Part shown: positions 12,213 through 23,989 of the stretch, one piece after another | Layout: each line of letters opens with the position of its first letter | Position numbering within the stretch: the first letter of the stretch is position 1 | Assembly (NCBI GenBank): GCA_028622995.1 | Contig: JAJQJQ010000046.1 | Location: 496,001-560,000 of the forward strand | Source: Panagrolaimus kolymaensis | Taxonomy: Eukaryota; Nematoda; Chromadorea; Rhabditida; Panagrolaimidae | Length of the DNA stretch: 64,000 bases | Direction of reading: 5' to 3' | Notes under the pieces: generated by a model | Database searches by the model: none | The model's input: only the letters and a program-made list of their open reading frames with translations | What the model was told of the DNA's origin: nothing | Program-made: the position numbers and the translations under genes

Positions 12213-13018
12213 GCTATGGTTAGTTTTAGACTGATCAGAGATTTTCTTTTTAACCACTTCAATACTATTAAATGTTTTACTTTTATTTTTGGGGATTCTT
12301 CCAGAATGATGGATTCATCTTTTGACTTCCAAGTTCTTCCTTATGTTTGCCAACGAAGGTTTGCTGAGATTTGTGATCCAAAAACTTTAGAAAAGTTTGC
12401 TGAAATCAATGCCTTAACAAAGGGTCTTTCAAAACGATGTCATATTATTAAGCATTGTGTAATTCAAACAAAAAATTCATCTTGTGAATATACTGTATCT
12501 TGTTATTCGAGCAAGAATGAATTCTGTAATGAAAGCAAAAATATGAATCTTTCTTCTCACAAAAATAAATTTGGTTTTTTGGATTCGATTTTTATTCAAA
12601 ATTATACTATTAAAAACGATATTTACTTTTTTAGAACTTTACCAGTGAATTTAAATTTAATCAAACGTCTCGAACTCCTTGTTTTATGTATGCACCTTGA
12701 AGATCTGATTCAACTTTTAACTCCTGAATTGAAAGCTTTGAAGTTTTTGGGAGGTATTGAGTCTCGTTCGCAATTACATGTTTTTATGGGTTCAGTTAAA
12801 ACTTTATCGAATATTTATGAATTTAGGTATGTTACTATACCAATTCCGATGTTTAATGATTTTTCTTTTTTAGTTTCTGTATGATTCGTCATCGTACTAC
12901 ATTACCTTTCGAATTTCATTCTTTATTTCAACAAATTCTTGCATGCCGTAATCTTTTCTCACATTTAAATAATTCCGTGCTTATGGTAGTTAATCGAAAA
13001 GCTTTAACAATGCTCTAA
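12213..13018 (+). CDS. Unrecognised protein, possibly F-box/recognition-type
   Basis: A two-exon model reads from ATG 12213, or more likely ATG 12307 (MMDSSFDFQVLPYVCQRR), through a donor at about 12827 and a TTTTTTAG acceptor at about 12872 to TAA 13018. The segment FDFQVLPYVCQRRFAEICDP has the rough Leu-Pro...Val/Arg pattern of a degenerate F-box. It is followed by a Leu-rich part (KRLELLVLCMHLEDLIQLLT, LKALKFLGGIES) and a Cys/Phe-rich tail ending VVNRKALTML. Codon use is unbiased, unlike the flanking helical-protein genes. It sits between the two tandem copies of that gene. F-box membership is only a guess; the start site is unsettled. Confidence 0.5.
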
Positions 13019-13768
13019 AATAATTTGATTTTTACTGATAGATTGTAAACAAATATTCCATACTATATATATTTATGTTTTGTTGAAACTATGTACAAAA
13101 CATTAGCGTAAATAATATAAAAAGCTATTTGTAAAATATAAGAGTGACACCTACAGTCGTTAGATCTGGGTAGGCATCATTTAAAAAATTAATATTTCGA
13201 ACATATTAAATTCTTTACTTTACATATGTTTGGAAAAATTCATCGAGGAAGCGATCCACCATCATGTTTTTTTTCTTCAGTGCCATTGTCTTTCAAAACA
13301 AAAAATGAGAGATACTGTCAGTCATGGATGTTTGCTCATCAGTTCCTTCAAAGCTGAATCTCTTCTTTCTCATGCTTCTAATGTTTTATGTCACTATACC
13401 AAGGATTCTCTCGCGCTCATTCATTTCTTAGTTTTCGTTTGTTCTGTTGTTTCATTGTATTATTGTATTGTTTGGATATTATTGCTAATAAACATTGAAG
13501 TTCATCTCATTATGTCACAACTAAAAGCTATTGAATCTTCTAATGCCCAAATTGCCGATATCATAACAAGATATGTCTTGACTCTACCATTTTTTTGCGT
13601 GTGAACAACATTTCTCATTTTGTTTATTTCTGTAAACAATTTTTGACTTTTCTCATTCCTTTTATGAGTTTTATAAATTATCGTGAGAAACCATTTTTTT
13701 AATATACTTCAACAAAATTATGCTTATTATTTCATTTTTCAGGGAAATTTGCGCCAATTTTTTCAAAA
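13019..13768. other. Spacer with one weak ORF
   Basis: A 124-codon plus-strand ORF (13230-13604) contains one hydrophobic stretch (VFVCSVVSLYYCIVWILLL) but shows no recognisable domain and no clear exon signals. It may be a remnant. An acceptor-like ttttcag at 13735-13741 lies just upstream of the paralogue start, mirroring the organisation at 11049. Confidence 0.4.
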
Positions 13769-14986
13769 ATGTCCGACCATGTTTATGAAAGTATCTCAAA
13801 TGAAGGAACTGAAAAAAGGAAGACTGGCGTCATTCAAAATATCATGCAAGGTGGTATGAACTTCTTCAATACCATCACTGGTCGTCGACACAAACATGAT
13901 GTCTCATGCAACAAGACTACTTTAACCACTTATGAACAAGAAACTACTCATGTCGCGCCTGCATTGCGGCGGTTGGTTGAGAAGATGGGTTGTTTATTGA
14001 AGACATTACGAAATATGCAGTTTCTTTATTACAATTTCACAATAAATCAACAATAATAACGTTTTACAATAACAATAAAAGAAACTTACGTATTACAGCT
14101 TTGAATTGCGGTTCTTCTAAAGTTGAGATTGAGGTTTGAGTTTGAGATTCTTGTTGTTTTAGTTTTTCTTGCAGCTGCACCAGAGAGCGGCAATAAACCA
14201 AAAAAGAGACGTTGAGTAGTTTTTATAATTTATTTATTGAATCCAACAAGAGCAATGGCTCAACAGAAATACACAATAATTCCGTCACAAACGGAAGGAG
14301 CACAAAATTATAAAATCAACTAACAAAAAGAGGCAATAAAATTAGAGAACAGTTTGTGTAGAAAATAGTTCCTTTTGAGAAGCAGCGAAGAAAAAGCGCA
14401 TATTTGAATATGGGTGCAAGCAACTAGCCGCTTGACTCTCATTCCACCAAAGTTGATGAACCTGATACCAATGACACCTTTCTCCGTGAACAAGCTGGAG
14501 CTCTCTTGAAGATGAACAACAAGGAATTTGAAGAAGCTCACCAAAAAGCTGTCGAAGCTATAGAACAATGTGTTGCTGCAGGTGCGTTTTTCTCTCCTTT
14601 TTTGTGGCTTTAATGTCGTTTTTTAGGTCAGAAAATGACTCAAATTTTAAGTTGTCTTTATACTGAAGCTGTGCAACATGTCCGTAACGCTCGCCTTCTC
14701 CATGAAAAAGTTGAAGCAACCTTGAAGATGAACAACTTTGAAAAAGCTCAACGTGCTCAAAACCAAGCTCCCATCGTCTCTGAACAAGCCAATATCAATA
14801 TCGCTGAAGCTCTCCTTCATCAAGAACAAGGTCAACAACCCCTTGCCGAAGCTGGTATGTTTCTTTTTTTTCGCTTTTTCCTCTTATAATATTTATCTTT
14901 TAGATGCTCAAGTGATCGAAGCTGGTGACAATGAATATGAAACTCCGAAACCTGGCCATCCACTGTTCCGTGAATCTAAATTTTAA
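13769..14986 (+). pseudogene. Rearranged tandem paralogue of the helical-protein gene, interrupted
   Basis: The copy starts at ATG 13769 and keeps [20 protein letters not shown] and the HKHD...CNKTT...TYEQETTH stretch of the 11088 gene. Right after ACTCAT (13951) it runs into unrelated DNA. Homology resumes at 14443 (STKVDEPDTND) and continues through two helical modules (FLREQAGALLKMNNKEFEEA and ARLLHEKVEATLKMNN). These have their own introns (14580-14626, 14854-14903). It ends in a different tail (ETPKPGHPLFRESKF) at TAA 14986. Intron and 3' UTR are clearly shared with the parent. The 3' part remains open, so it could be expressed if the insertion is spliced out, but read straight the frame stops at 14054. 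The extra module suggests internal duplication before the break. Confidence 0.7.
13952..14442. mobile_element. 486-bp insertion with 5-bp duplication, class unresolved
   Basis: Alignment with the parent gene shows foreign sequence between two CTCAT copies (13947-13951 and 14438-14442). No clear terminal inverted repeats are visible. Read on the minus strand it holds an exon-like stretch (QEKLKQQESQTQTSISTLEE) followed by a GTAAGT donor, so it may carry a piece of another gene or of a retroelement. Confidence 0.5.
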
Positions 14987-15149
14987 TTCGATAAATGGTT
15001 TTATTGAGTTTATACCTGTAATCCATGTGTTGTATATAAAATTCAAGGTCATTTTTTCTGTATCTTATTTTCTTTTGTGTAAATAAATAAATGTACCTTT
15101 GCTTTATTTTGTGTTTTGGATTTTATTATACAGGGGAAAATGGGGAAAA
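14987..15149. other. 3' flank of the paralogue
   Basis: Nearly the same as the segment after 11769, including a TTGTATATAAAATTCAAGG-like stretch and AATAAATAAATG. It marks the end of the duplicated unit. Confidence 0.6.
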
Positions 15150-15810
15150 CCTCACTTCGTTATACTCACTTCGTTACAATCCTCACTTCGTTATGGAATT
15201 GATAGAATCCTTATTTCAACCGATGGTGAGAGAAAAAAGACAATAATGTCCGTTTGATTATAAATATTTCAAACATGGGCTATGTTAAAGATATAATTTA
15301 TGTAACTCTTTTTTACTCTTTTTTAGTTAATGTTACATGAGAAGATGGCTATTTAAGAGATTGTTACTATAGTAGATAGAAAAGGTTTCCAAGTAATTTG
15401 GTATAGTTTTAATTCTAATGTTATTTTTTTTCGTCGATTCATGTTCTAAGCAGCCATTCTGTAACATTAACGATGAACCCAGGTAAGAAAAACGAAACAT
15501 GAGTCATCAGATTCTATGACAATGTTTCCCTCTAATACTAATCAGAAGATGTTGCGAATAATAAATCTTCTATGTACATAACTTACCCCAACAGTAGTTG
15601 TAAATTTGCATATTCTTTGTTAAAGTAGTATGCGTATCTCTTTCTCTTCCAAAAATTAAAAAAATTAGTACATCACCAAAAATTATCCATAACGAAGTGA
15701 AGTCACTGATAACGAAGTGAAGATTGTAACGAAGTGAGTATAACGAAGTGAGGAAAATAACGAAGTGAGTGCATAACGAAGTGAGTAAATAACGAAGTGA
15801 GGTGCGCTCG
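15150..15810. mobile_element. MITE-like element with inverted arrays of TAACGAAGTGAG
   Basis: Three copies of CTCACTTCGTTA(T/C) at 15150-15194 face seven copies of the complementary TAACGAAGTGA(G/A) at 15689-15802. The 45-bp stretch 15150-15194 is an inverted match to 15709-15753 with one mismatch. About 500 bp lie between, with no meaningful ORF. Outer sequences share a short GGGAAAATG / CATTTTCCC match. The pattern suits a non-autonomous DNA element with subterminal transposase-binding repeats; no target duplication could be fixed. Confidence 0.6.
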
Positions 15811-16189
15811 GGAAAATGAAGTTTTACGATGGCTACCTTAGAAGTTAGAACTTCGATCGAATTACACTAAGTAGCGAATTTTGTTAATGTTGATTATTGA
15901 CCGAAGCAGCAATACTAAGATTATGAACATCAAAAACAATCATTAGAGCACTAGGTTTCACATGAAATATGTTACTCCATAAAGTTTATTGAATGAATCT
16001 TAGTTATCAAATTCGCTGAAATAACACCGATCGTTTTAATAAACAACCATTTAGCTTCATATTCGCCTGTGATAAAGGGAGACATAATAGAATAATGCAA
16101 ATCATACATGAAAGACAATTATTTATTATTTTCAATAAAATAGACAAAACGAAAATACATAATTATAAAAAAACCATATACTTCCTTCT
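15811..16189. other. Spacer, 3' flank of the GalNAc-transferase gene
   Basis: No ORF of note. AATAAA-type signals near 16133 fit polyadenylation of the minus-strand gene that ends at 16190 only if used in opposite sense, so they may be chance. Confidence 0.4.
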
Positions 16190-18293
16190 TTAAGATGAAT
16201 TTGATTGGTAATTTTCAAGTTCCCATTCCATTTGATTGTTTGATGATTCACAAGTTTGAAGTTCTAATGCATTTTCTTTAACAGCCACACAATATCCTGA
16301 TTGAACATGGACTATATGTTTTGAGATTTCATCATAAGAGAAAATTTGTTTTTCGGTTGGTTCAACAGTACATTTTCCAAGGTTAAGAGCCAAAGTTCTT
16401 GTAATGAGACTTCGAGAAGCTTCCACACAATTTTCATCGGATCGTATTTGACCATTTGCAGCGAAACTCCAAACCTATAAAGATGTTCCATGAAGCAAAC
16501 AATCTTGTCAAAGCCATAAAAACATACTTGATTACCACCCATACGATGACATTGGCTAATACCAGCGATTTCTCCTGCTTTCTTTCCCATTGTATCGAAG
16601 CACATCTTCGTCGCAGAATTACCAATATCACCAATAGACAAAAATTTAGCAGGAATAAGAGCCTCGGGATAAATATTTTCTAAATACCAACGGAATGATT
16701 TGCATTGAAGCTTTTCTCGCAATTTGACGCGATCACTAACATCTCCAGAACCGATTTGCTTTGCAGCTAAAACACAAACTATGTAACTTCAAAAGATAGC
16801 AAGTAAAGAAAAAAAAAACAGACATGGAACCATCAAGTAAAAGAATTGTTTGTATTCATCCATCCATACTTCAGCAGTTCTTGCAGTATTATGATGAATA
16901 ACCTTTGCAGTGCCACCAGGAAAACTGTAAGGTGTTTGTTTTCGAAAAACATGACCAACTCTGGAGCAAGGATGAATTTCAAGTATGCCACCACACATCC
17001 AAACACGAAATGATATTTCTATGTTTTCGCCGCCCCATACTTCCATGCCTTCATCATAGGTTCCAATATCATAGAAATATTGTCTATCAACAGCAAAAAG
17101 TCCACCAGCAATGGTTGGAGTATGGATAGGTGTCGAACGATCATAATTCCTTCGAGCCATTTCACGATCAGAGACAGTATACCATCGAAAGTTCAAATTC
17201 CAATTGAATCCACCCCATGTTGTATCAGAAGCAGTATTATATTCGAACGTATCATCAGAAATAACATCAATGATTGGAGAAACAATACTTTTAGAACTTT
17301 CATGTACGCGAGCAACAAGTGGCGGAAGCCATCCTTCTGTGACTTCGATATGAGCATCCAAGAATACCAAAATTTTGCCATTAGCAGCATTTGAACCAGC
17401 AAGTCGAGCACGAATAAGTCCAGTGCGTTTGGGTAAATGAATGATGTTGACAGTAATTGGAAGACGTTGGACGAAAAGATCTAATGGTTCTTTCAAATAT
17501 GCTGAAACATACATAAACAATTATTGGATATCAAAGATATGAAGCATACCTCTATCAGAAAAATCATCAATAAGTATAATTTCTTTAATCAAGTTGTGTG
17601 GACTCCTGTTCAAAATTGAGAAAAGACCACGAATGAGCGTTGTCCATGCTTCGTTGTGGAATACGATGATGATAGAAACTTGAGGAAGCTGATCGATGTC
17701 AATGTTCTTTGTATTTTTTTTGCATTGAGATGAACGATGATCAGGTAATTCTCTGTTGACCGAAATACGATTGGATACCATCAGATTGAATTGATTTTGT
17801 TTGAATAGTTCTTTCATTTCTGCTTCTTTTGACGTTTCAATGCTTACACCTTTACCATTTGATCCAGGGCCTTCAAGTTCAAAGTTTGTTTCTAAAAAAT
17901 GTTCATTATTGAAGGAATGGTTAAAAAGAAAAATATACCAGCTAAAAGCTTATCCAATGCTTCTTCAACTTGTGCAGCACTTTTCTCTTCTTCTTTTTCT
18001 TGTTGATGATAGCTTCGAGATGGATGATGATGACCATGAGATTTATGATGAGCTGGATAATCCATCTTTCCAAGTTTCCATCGATCACCACGTAAAACTT
18101 CTTTTCTGAAAAAAAGAAGGATTAATACGTAAATAAGATCCATAAAAAAAGCTTACCTTGATGTTGACGAATCCCACAAGAAATTGTAAACAATTAGAAA
18201 AATAATGAACCATGCGATTGATGTAAGCAAAATAGCTTTAAAAATTTGAGGTCGAAACTTTCGGAACTTCAACGATGATAAACGTAATCGCAT
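16190..18293 (-). CDS. Polypeptide N-acetylgalactosaminyltransferase (GALNT, CAZy GT27)
   Basis: The enzyme starts mucin-type O-glycosylation by adding GalNAc to Ser/Thr in the Golgi. ATG 18293 begins [20 protein letters not shown], followed by a type II signal anchor ([20 protein letters not shown]), then a His/Ser/Glu-rich stem. Catalytic blocks are [29 protein letters not shown] and [20 protein letters not shown], leading into LDAHIEV. This is the DxH metal motif, with Ala where most have Ser. Then come [38 protein letters not shown] and [13 protein letters not shown]. The C-terminal ricin-type lectin domain is present ([44 protein letters not shown]). About seven exons with short introns. 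All hallmarks are intact; the subfamily is not determined. Confidence 0.94.
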
Positions 18294-19002
18294 CGTCGAC
18301 GACTAACAAATAACAGGAACGAAAGAAAAAAAACGAGAGTGGAACAACAGCTGAAAAAAAAAAACAAGAAGGAAGAAGCAGCAAAAGCGAAAGTTCAACA
18401 AAAAAAGTGGAAGAAAGAAAAATGGCGCTTTTTTTGTTGGCATTTTTGCATTTTAGCCTAAAAATGCCATTCAATTTTTGTAAAATTTGTATAACTTTTT
18501 ACTAACAACTTTAACATTAGACTCATAAAACAAAACACGTAAGCTTGGATAAAGTGCACAAATTCTAGGATTCAACAAATTGCCGTTTGTTTTTGAGAAG
18601 CGTTAGTAGCATTGTTTCGGCGAAACAATAAGTTTGAACTTTCTTGGAATATCAAATATTTTTTGACATATGGCGATTTTTCAAAGCAATTTTGTAAGTA
18701 TTGAGTCAAATCCTAATTATTTGTATCATTCATATTGGGTGGAGCATCCACACGCAGTTCAAATTCATTCGTCAGAATTTATGAAATTCATGCTTATTAT
18801 CATTTCCGTTAATGTTGCCAACTTTGTGAAAAAAAAGAAAAAAATTTATTTTATTTTTTTGACAACTAAAAACTTTGTTTATAAGCAAAAACAAATATGG
18901 CAATTATATGATACCCGACAAAAAAATTAATTAACAAAACAAATCAATGAATATTCAAACAACTATAACAACAATTTTCTGATCATCTTACATTTTTTCC
19001 TT
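18294..19002. other. Intergenic region, no gene seen
   Basis: It contains the upstream side of the GalNAc-transferase gene and the 3' flank of the transporter gene. An 86-codon ORF at 18670-18930 is low complexity and has no domain signature. Confidence 0.4.
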
Positions 19003-20949
19003 TTATTCTTCTGGCATTCCTCTTTCAACTACAGTTGGAGAAATTTTAGCCATTTCATATTTATATTTTTCAGGCTGAGATGTTTTTCCATTTTTGATGT
19101 CTTCGATGATATCCGCGATGTCTCTATTTTTTGTTTCTGGAAGATTAAACCATAAATAAATTAGGGCTAAAATTCCAGGAATTATGTAAAGAAATACAAG
19201 AGCCCATGAATCAATTTTGTTATAAAGTGGAAAGACGATGAAAGTCAAAACCAAGGCAGTTAATTGATTGAAACCGAGCGCAATCGAAGATGATAAAGCT
19301 CGAAATGAAATTGGGACAAGTTCAGCTGTGATAAACCATGCAATGGGACCAGTTGCGAAACTAAAAAAGTAAAGTTTTGTATTGTCAGGAGTTTCCATAG
19401 TGGTTAAAATGACTCACCTATAAGAACATCCATGAATAAAAATGGCTACAATGCAACCATATTTAATCGAATCATAATGGAGTTGAAGTTGAGCACAAGT
19501 AACAAAAAGAATTAATGCAAAAATATTAATTGCGCTAACAAAAATAAATAAATTTCTTCTTGAAAACTTTTCCATCACTATCATCCCAATTATTGTTGCC
19601 ACTGTACTAACAACAAGCATGCCACTTGAAAAACTTTCAGCTAATTCATAATCAATGTTAGCTTTTCTCAAAAAATCTGTAGAATAATAAATTACAGGCC
19701 AAATGGAAGCTGTAATTTGTAAAGCAAATATTCCAAGTAATAATCCTTTTCTCAAATGTGGAGTTGTAAAAAGAAGTTTTAGAGTTCCTGAAGATTCTTC
19801 AGCTTCATCAGAAATGGTATCCAAATATTCATTCATTTCTTCTTCATCTGAAATTTTTAAAGATGAAAGTTTTTGGATGCTTTTTTATCACCAAATTTTA
19901 ACAAAATTAGGTTTAAGTTTTAAACTTACTTAAATTCATATAAAACTTTAATGCTTCTTTTGCTCCACCTTCATTTCCATGTTTAATCAATAAAAATTTA
20001 GGGGTTTCATGAAGAGGTAATAAAGCAATAATGGAAATAATAGCAGGAATAATTGCAATTCCAACCAAAAGGGATAAATGATTTCCAAGGAATATTGACA
20101 TTCCAAGCACAGCACCCACAGCATTCATAACCACGAATGATAGTTCAGCATAAAAACCCATCGACCCTCGAATTTCATTGGGCGAAATTTCTTGTAAAAA
20201 TAATATCAATGCACACATTGCTATTCCACTTGCAAATGCAGAAATAAATCGACCAACAATTAAAAGTTCAAATACTTCAAATATTATTGAAATTGTCATT
20301 AAACCTATGGATACCAAAGTTAATGCATTACCAATTAATAAACCTTCTGAAAATTAAAAAATTAAGTAAGTAAATTATGGATTTTTTTCATTAAAGTTTT
20401 ATTTAGTTTTTTTTTTCATCGCTTAAATTTGCTTATCAATGGCCAATGGCTTCGAACTAATTGTGTCAGTTTTATCGAACTCTGAATAATTTTCTGCAAC
20501 AATCTTATCGGAACTTTTGATATTCCTTGTAACACCCGAAAGGCAGAAGGAAAGTATATATGTATTTTGTTCTTGAGTGAAAACATTCATTTTTAAATTC
20601 AATGAAAAAATAAACTATTACTTTTTCTTCCAAGTGAATCAGTGATTGGTATTGCAATGAATGAACCCAATGCAAAACCAATAAACCATACATTTAATAT
20701 CGCTGACCATAACCAAGAATATACATCTTCATTCATGGGTGTTCCATCGCCTCGATCCATTATGGAACGATTTAAGTAATTTTTGAATTGATCAATACTG
20801 GTATTTGGATAAGCATTGCTATAACCCATCTAAAAAGAAATATATTCGAACTATTATCATTTAAAAATTTTAAAAGTTACTTGAAATATGGATGAAAGTG
20901 AAACAATTCCACCAATAAAATATAAAAAGAATTTAGTTTTAGAATCCAT
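19003..20949 (-). CDS. MFS facilitative sugar transporter (GLUT/SLC2-like)
   Basis: The start at ATG 20949 opens directly into membrane segment 1 (TKFFLYFIGGIVSLSSIFQ), which is cut by an intron. The extracellular loop MGYSNAYPNTSIDQFKNYLN follows. Family motifs seen are PITDSLGRK after segment 2, GRFISAFASGIAMCALILFL, FLQEISPNEIRGSMGF, LHETPKFLLIKHGNEGGAKE, GPIAWFITAELVPISFR, and NLPETKNRDIADI at the end of the bundle. About twelve hydrophobic segments are evident. The QLS motif of high-affinity glucose transporters is not visible, and ASIWPVIYYSTDFL replaces the usual QQxSGINxxxYYS. The substrate may therefore not be glucose. Exons are separated by short introns except for one of ~280 bp at about 20350-20630. 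Confidence 0.88.
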
Positions 20950-21648
20950 CATTTTTTGTTTTATGAATCACATAAAATTGCAAAATCAACAGTCAATAAT
21001 AAAATATCCAATGCGATAAAAAATATATAGATAATCCAATATCCGCCGACTCAAGTTTTGAGCCAAGTGAATAACCAACTGTTTTTTTTTTTGAGCCGTC
21101 GAGAAAAAATCCTTTCTTTTTTCTTTCTTCATAAATTTTTTTAAGAGACAACAAAAACAAATGCGCGCGAATAAAGAAAGAACAAGGTGTAAGTAGCCAC
21201 TGAAAGAAAGAGAGACATTGGTTGGACCTCCTTTGGGGTTTTTTTACCTTTATATTTTTCTTAATCATTACATCGAAAGGTATGTACGTGCACTATCGTA
21301 CGATTACATTTTTGCATTTTTAATCAAAAAAGGTCGAAAGTGTAATAGGTCGGTCATTAGTGTTTTAAAAATTATATCTTAAAAATGGGTTTAAAATTAA
21401 GATGCCAAGAGAAAAATAGCAAAATATCCAAAAATTAAAGCTTGATGTGTTTATTTCAAAGATTTCCGTATTACTTATTTCTCTACTAACTTTTGCTGTG
21501 TCATTGTGCAATGTGTTGTGATAATTAAACTAAATACTTTAACAAATTTTTGAATTTATTTCCCTTTCAACCAAAAATATAAAAATGGTATTAAATTCAA
21601 AAACAAAATTTAATTAAAATTTGCTTCAAACAAAGCTACATTTAATTT
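20950..21648. other. Intergenic region, no gene seen
   Basis: Short AT-rich spacer upstream of the transporter gene and downstream of the next minus-strand gene. No supported ORF. Confidence 0.4.
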
Positions 21649-23989
21649 TTAATAATTCGCAAGATTTTTGAGGCCTTTTTTAGCGCCCAAATTATCAAAA
21701 AGATAAAAAGCAATTTCGTTTGGTTCTTCTCCCGTGCTTTTCTTGATTGCATTGAGATGTTTTTTAAGTAACATTGCCATTGAGGAAGCTGGTGTTAATG
21801 ATTTTTTTGTTCCATCATAATTTTCAACTTCAAATAAAATGCCGTCGTTATCATCTGTAACGAGAGAATATCCAGTTGTTGGAATTGATGCTAACTTTTC
21901 ACGTGGCGTTGACATAGTTTTTATGATATCTATGAATCAAATATTATTTTAACAAAAACACTAAATTTAGAGTTACTTACTATGGACAACAGAAGTGCAA
22001 GTTAATTGATATTCTTCGACTGCTTCTTCAAAGAATTTAGGCTCTTCTGCTCTTCTTCGTCAAAACTAATAAAAAGGTATTTACCTAATTTGCCTAAAAA
22101 ATGTATCAAAGTTAGTTAATTATTATTAAATCTCTTCATAATAAACATACCGTTCCAACTGTTCAAAATTTTATAACCCTTATTTTCATGATGAATATAA
22201 ATAAAAGAAATTTCACTATAAAATCCAATAACATGAATTTTTTTTGTCAATTTTTTATCCAAATCTTTCGTTAAACGGTTGTTATCAATAAAAACAGAAG
22301 CAGCGATATGAGGATAGAGAAAATTATCCGCGTCTATTTCCAATGTTAACGCATATGAATGAGCTTCTTCATGAAATTCAAGGGGCTTATCACCAAGAAT
22401 ATCATTATCGTTATCACCCGAATAAGCAAGCTGAAACACCGACAATATATATGACGCGCTATTAAAAGAAAACCAATGATTTACAAAATGTTGAAGAGGT
22501 GATTTTGGGATTACAACAGTTTTATTAAAAGGTAAAATTTCGCCTTTTTCACATAGAATAACTGGATATTTTATTCCACCACATTCGAATCCAATCATAT
22601 AAGTTCTAAAAGCCACTGGAGGAATATAAAATTGTGTATAACTTTTATCAAAAAGTCGTTTAATTGTTTCAAAAACGAATTTAGTATCACAGTTTTCCCA
22701 ATCTTCTTCCAATACAATCAATTTTTCTGATTCTTTTTTCAAATGTTTTTCTCGCAATTGTTTCATACTTTGCAATCCAGGATTGTTAGCGTGAAGAATA
22801 ATTTTTACGGGATTATTAGTACCAATGATTTTTTTTCGAATGGTGGTGGAATACATTGATTTGACATTTTCACAATCCCGATGTTCGCCTTCCTTGTAAC
22901 CTTTCTCTGTATAAATATATTCAGTTACAATATATCTCTCTTCATTAACCAAAACCATAACAATATATTCATTTAATTTAACTTGAACATTTGCAACAAT
23001 CATGATGGATGTAGGCATATAGTCATTAAAAGTCACAAATACATGAGGAATATGCATTAAAGTTAAATTAAATTTTACGGCTTTATTAAATTCAACATCA
23101 GGTTTTTCATTGGTTTTTAAAATAACGGCTTTGAATTTTGGATGTTCAAATATTTTAGGAATATCGTTAAGGAATTTCTCTTTTAGCATCATCATAAGTG
23201 CTAAAGCTCTTTTAGTTTGAGCACCATAAATAAACAATTCGATTCCATCGTCTGATGCTTTAATAAATCCATATATTTCTTTATCATATTTAGAAATAGT
23301 AGTAAAATTATTAAAATAAGGATTTTCTATAAAGGTTTAAAAAAATAATTTGGTTTTTTTCCATTTAAATATTAAAATATGTTTTACTTACCATTATTTG
23401 CTGCTTTAGCAGCTGAAGACTTTACTAAAGTTCTAGAGTCATTATTCATAGTTTGTGAAAGGACACTTTGCATTGGAACTTCAATAATATTATCATTAAC
23501 ACTTTCCAATTGTCTAATATCATAGATTTGATCATGAAGCAATTGATATATGTTACTAAAATTTCCCCAATGCTCTAAATCAGATAAAAGTTTCTCGGTT
23601 GAAAATACTTCTTTCATAAGCTTTTGTATTTCTTCCTGGAACATTTCGACTCTAGCTTCATCATCCGTTAAAGATTTGCTATGTTTAAATCGACCAAGAT
23701 TAGGGCTTTTAGGATCAATAATAACTTGTTTCATGGATTTAATAGGAATTTTTTGAGAATCAAGTTGAGTATAAACATGAATAAAAGCATCGGTTTTTAA
23801 ATAATATTCTTGCAAAAGATCTTCCATTTCTGCAATTCTATTTTCCATTTTTCCAAGTTGGGCGTTGAAAAAGTTTTTTCTTAATTCTCGGTCTTCGGCT
23901 TTGATCGCTACATCTGGAGAATCGGGTGAAGAAATTCCTGGTGGAATAAATCCAAACAAAATCAACGTAGCTAACATCGTGAGCAACAT
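21649..23989 (-). CDS. Large secreted protein with N-terminal coiled coil, unknown function
   Basis: I do not recognise the family. ATG 23989 begins with a signal peptide (MLLTMLATLILFGFIPPGIS). A ~170-residue coiled-coil region follows (KMENRIAEMEDLLQEYYLKT), ending SSAAKAANNG at a donor near 23390. The second exon (about 23330-22153) encodes a ~390-residue globular part (KYDKEIYGFIKASDDGIELF ... SYILSVFQLAYSGDNDN ... HVIGFYSEISFIYIHHENKG). A small exon at about 22062-21980 (RRRAEEPKFFEEAVEEYQLT) and a last exon from about 21930 (EKLASIPTTGYSLVTDDNDG) end GLKNLANY at 21649. The join CTSVVH-NIIKTMSTP keeps frame. Parts faintly recall Hsp70-like folds, but the motifs are absent and I would not call it so. 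It is probably extracellular or ER-luminal. Confidence 0.7.

Noticed and set aside
13230..13604. A 124-residue plus-strand protein with one hydrophobic stretch
   Set aside because: No domain, weak composition and no splice or start context beyond an ATG. Kept only as a note in the spacer entry.
15689..15802. CRISPR-like array from regularly repeated TAACGAAGTGAG
   Set aside because: Units are 12 bp with irregular, very short spacing and an inverted partner cluster, in a eukaryotic intron-rich genome.
21649..23237. Hsp70-family assignment of the secreted protein
   Set aside because: Some segments look vaguely similar, but no ATP-binding motifs (such as the GIDLGTT or DLGGGT type) are present and the order of similar parts is not consistent.
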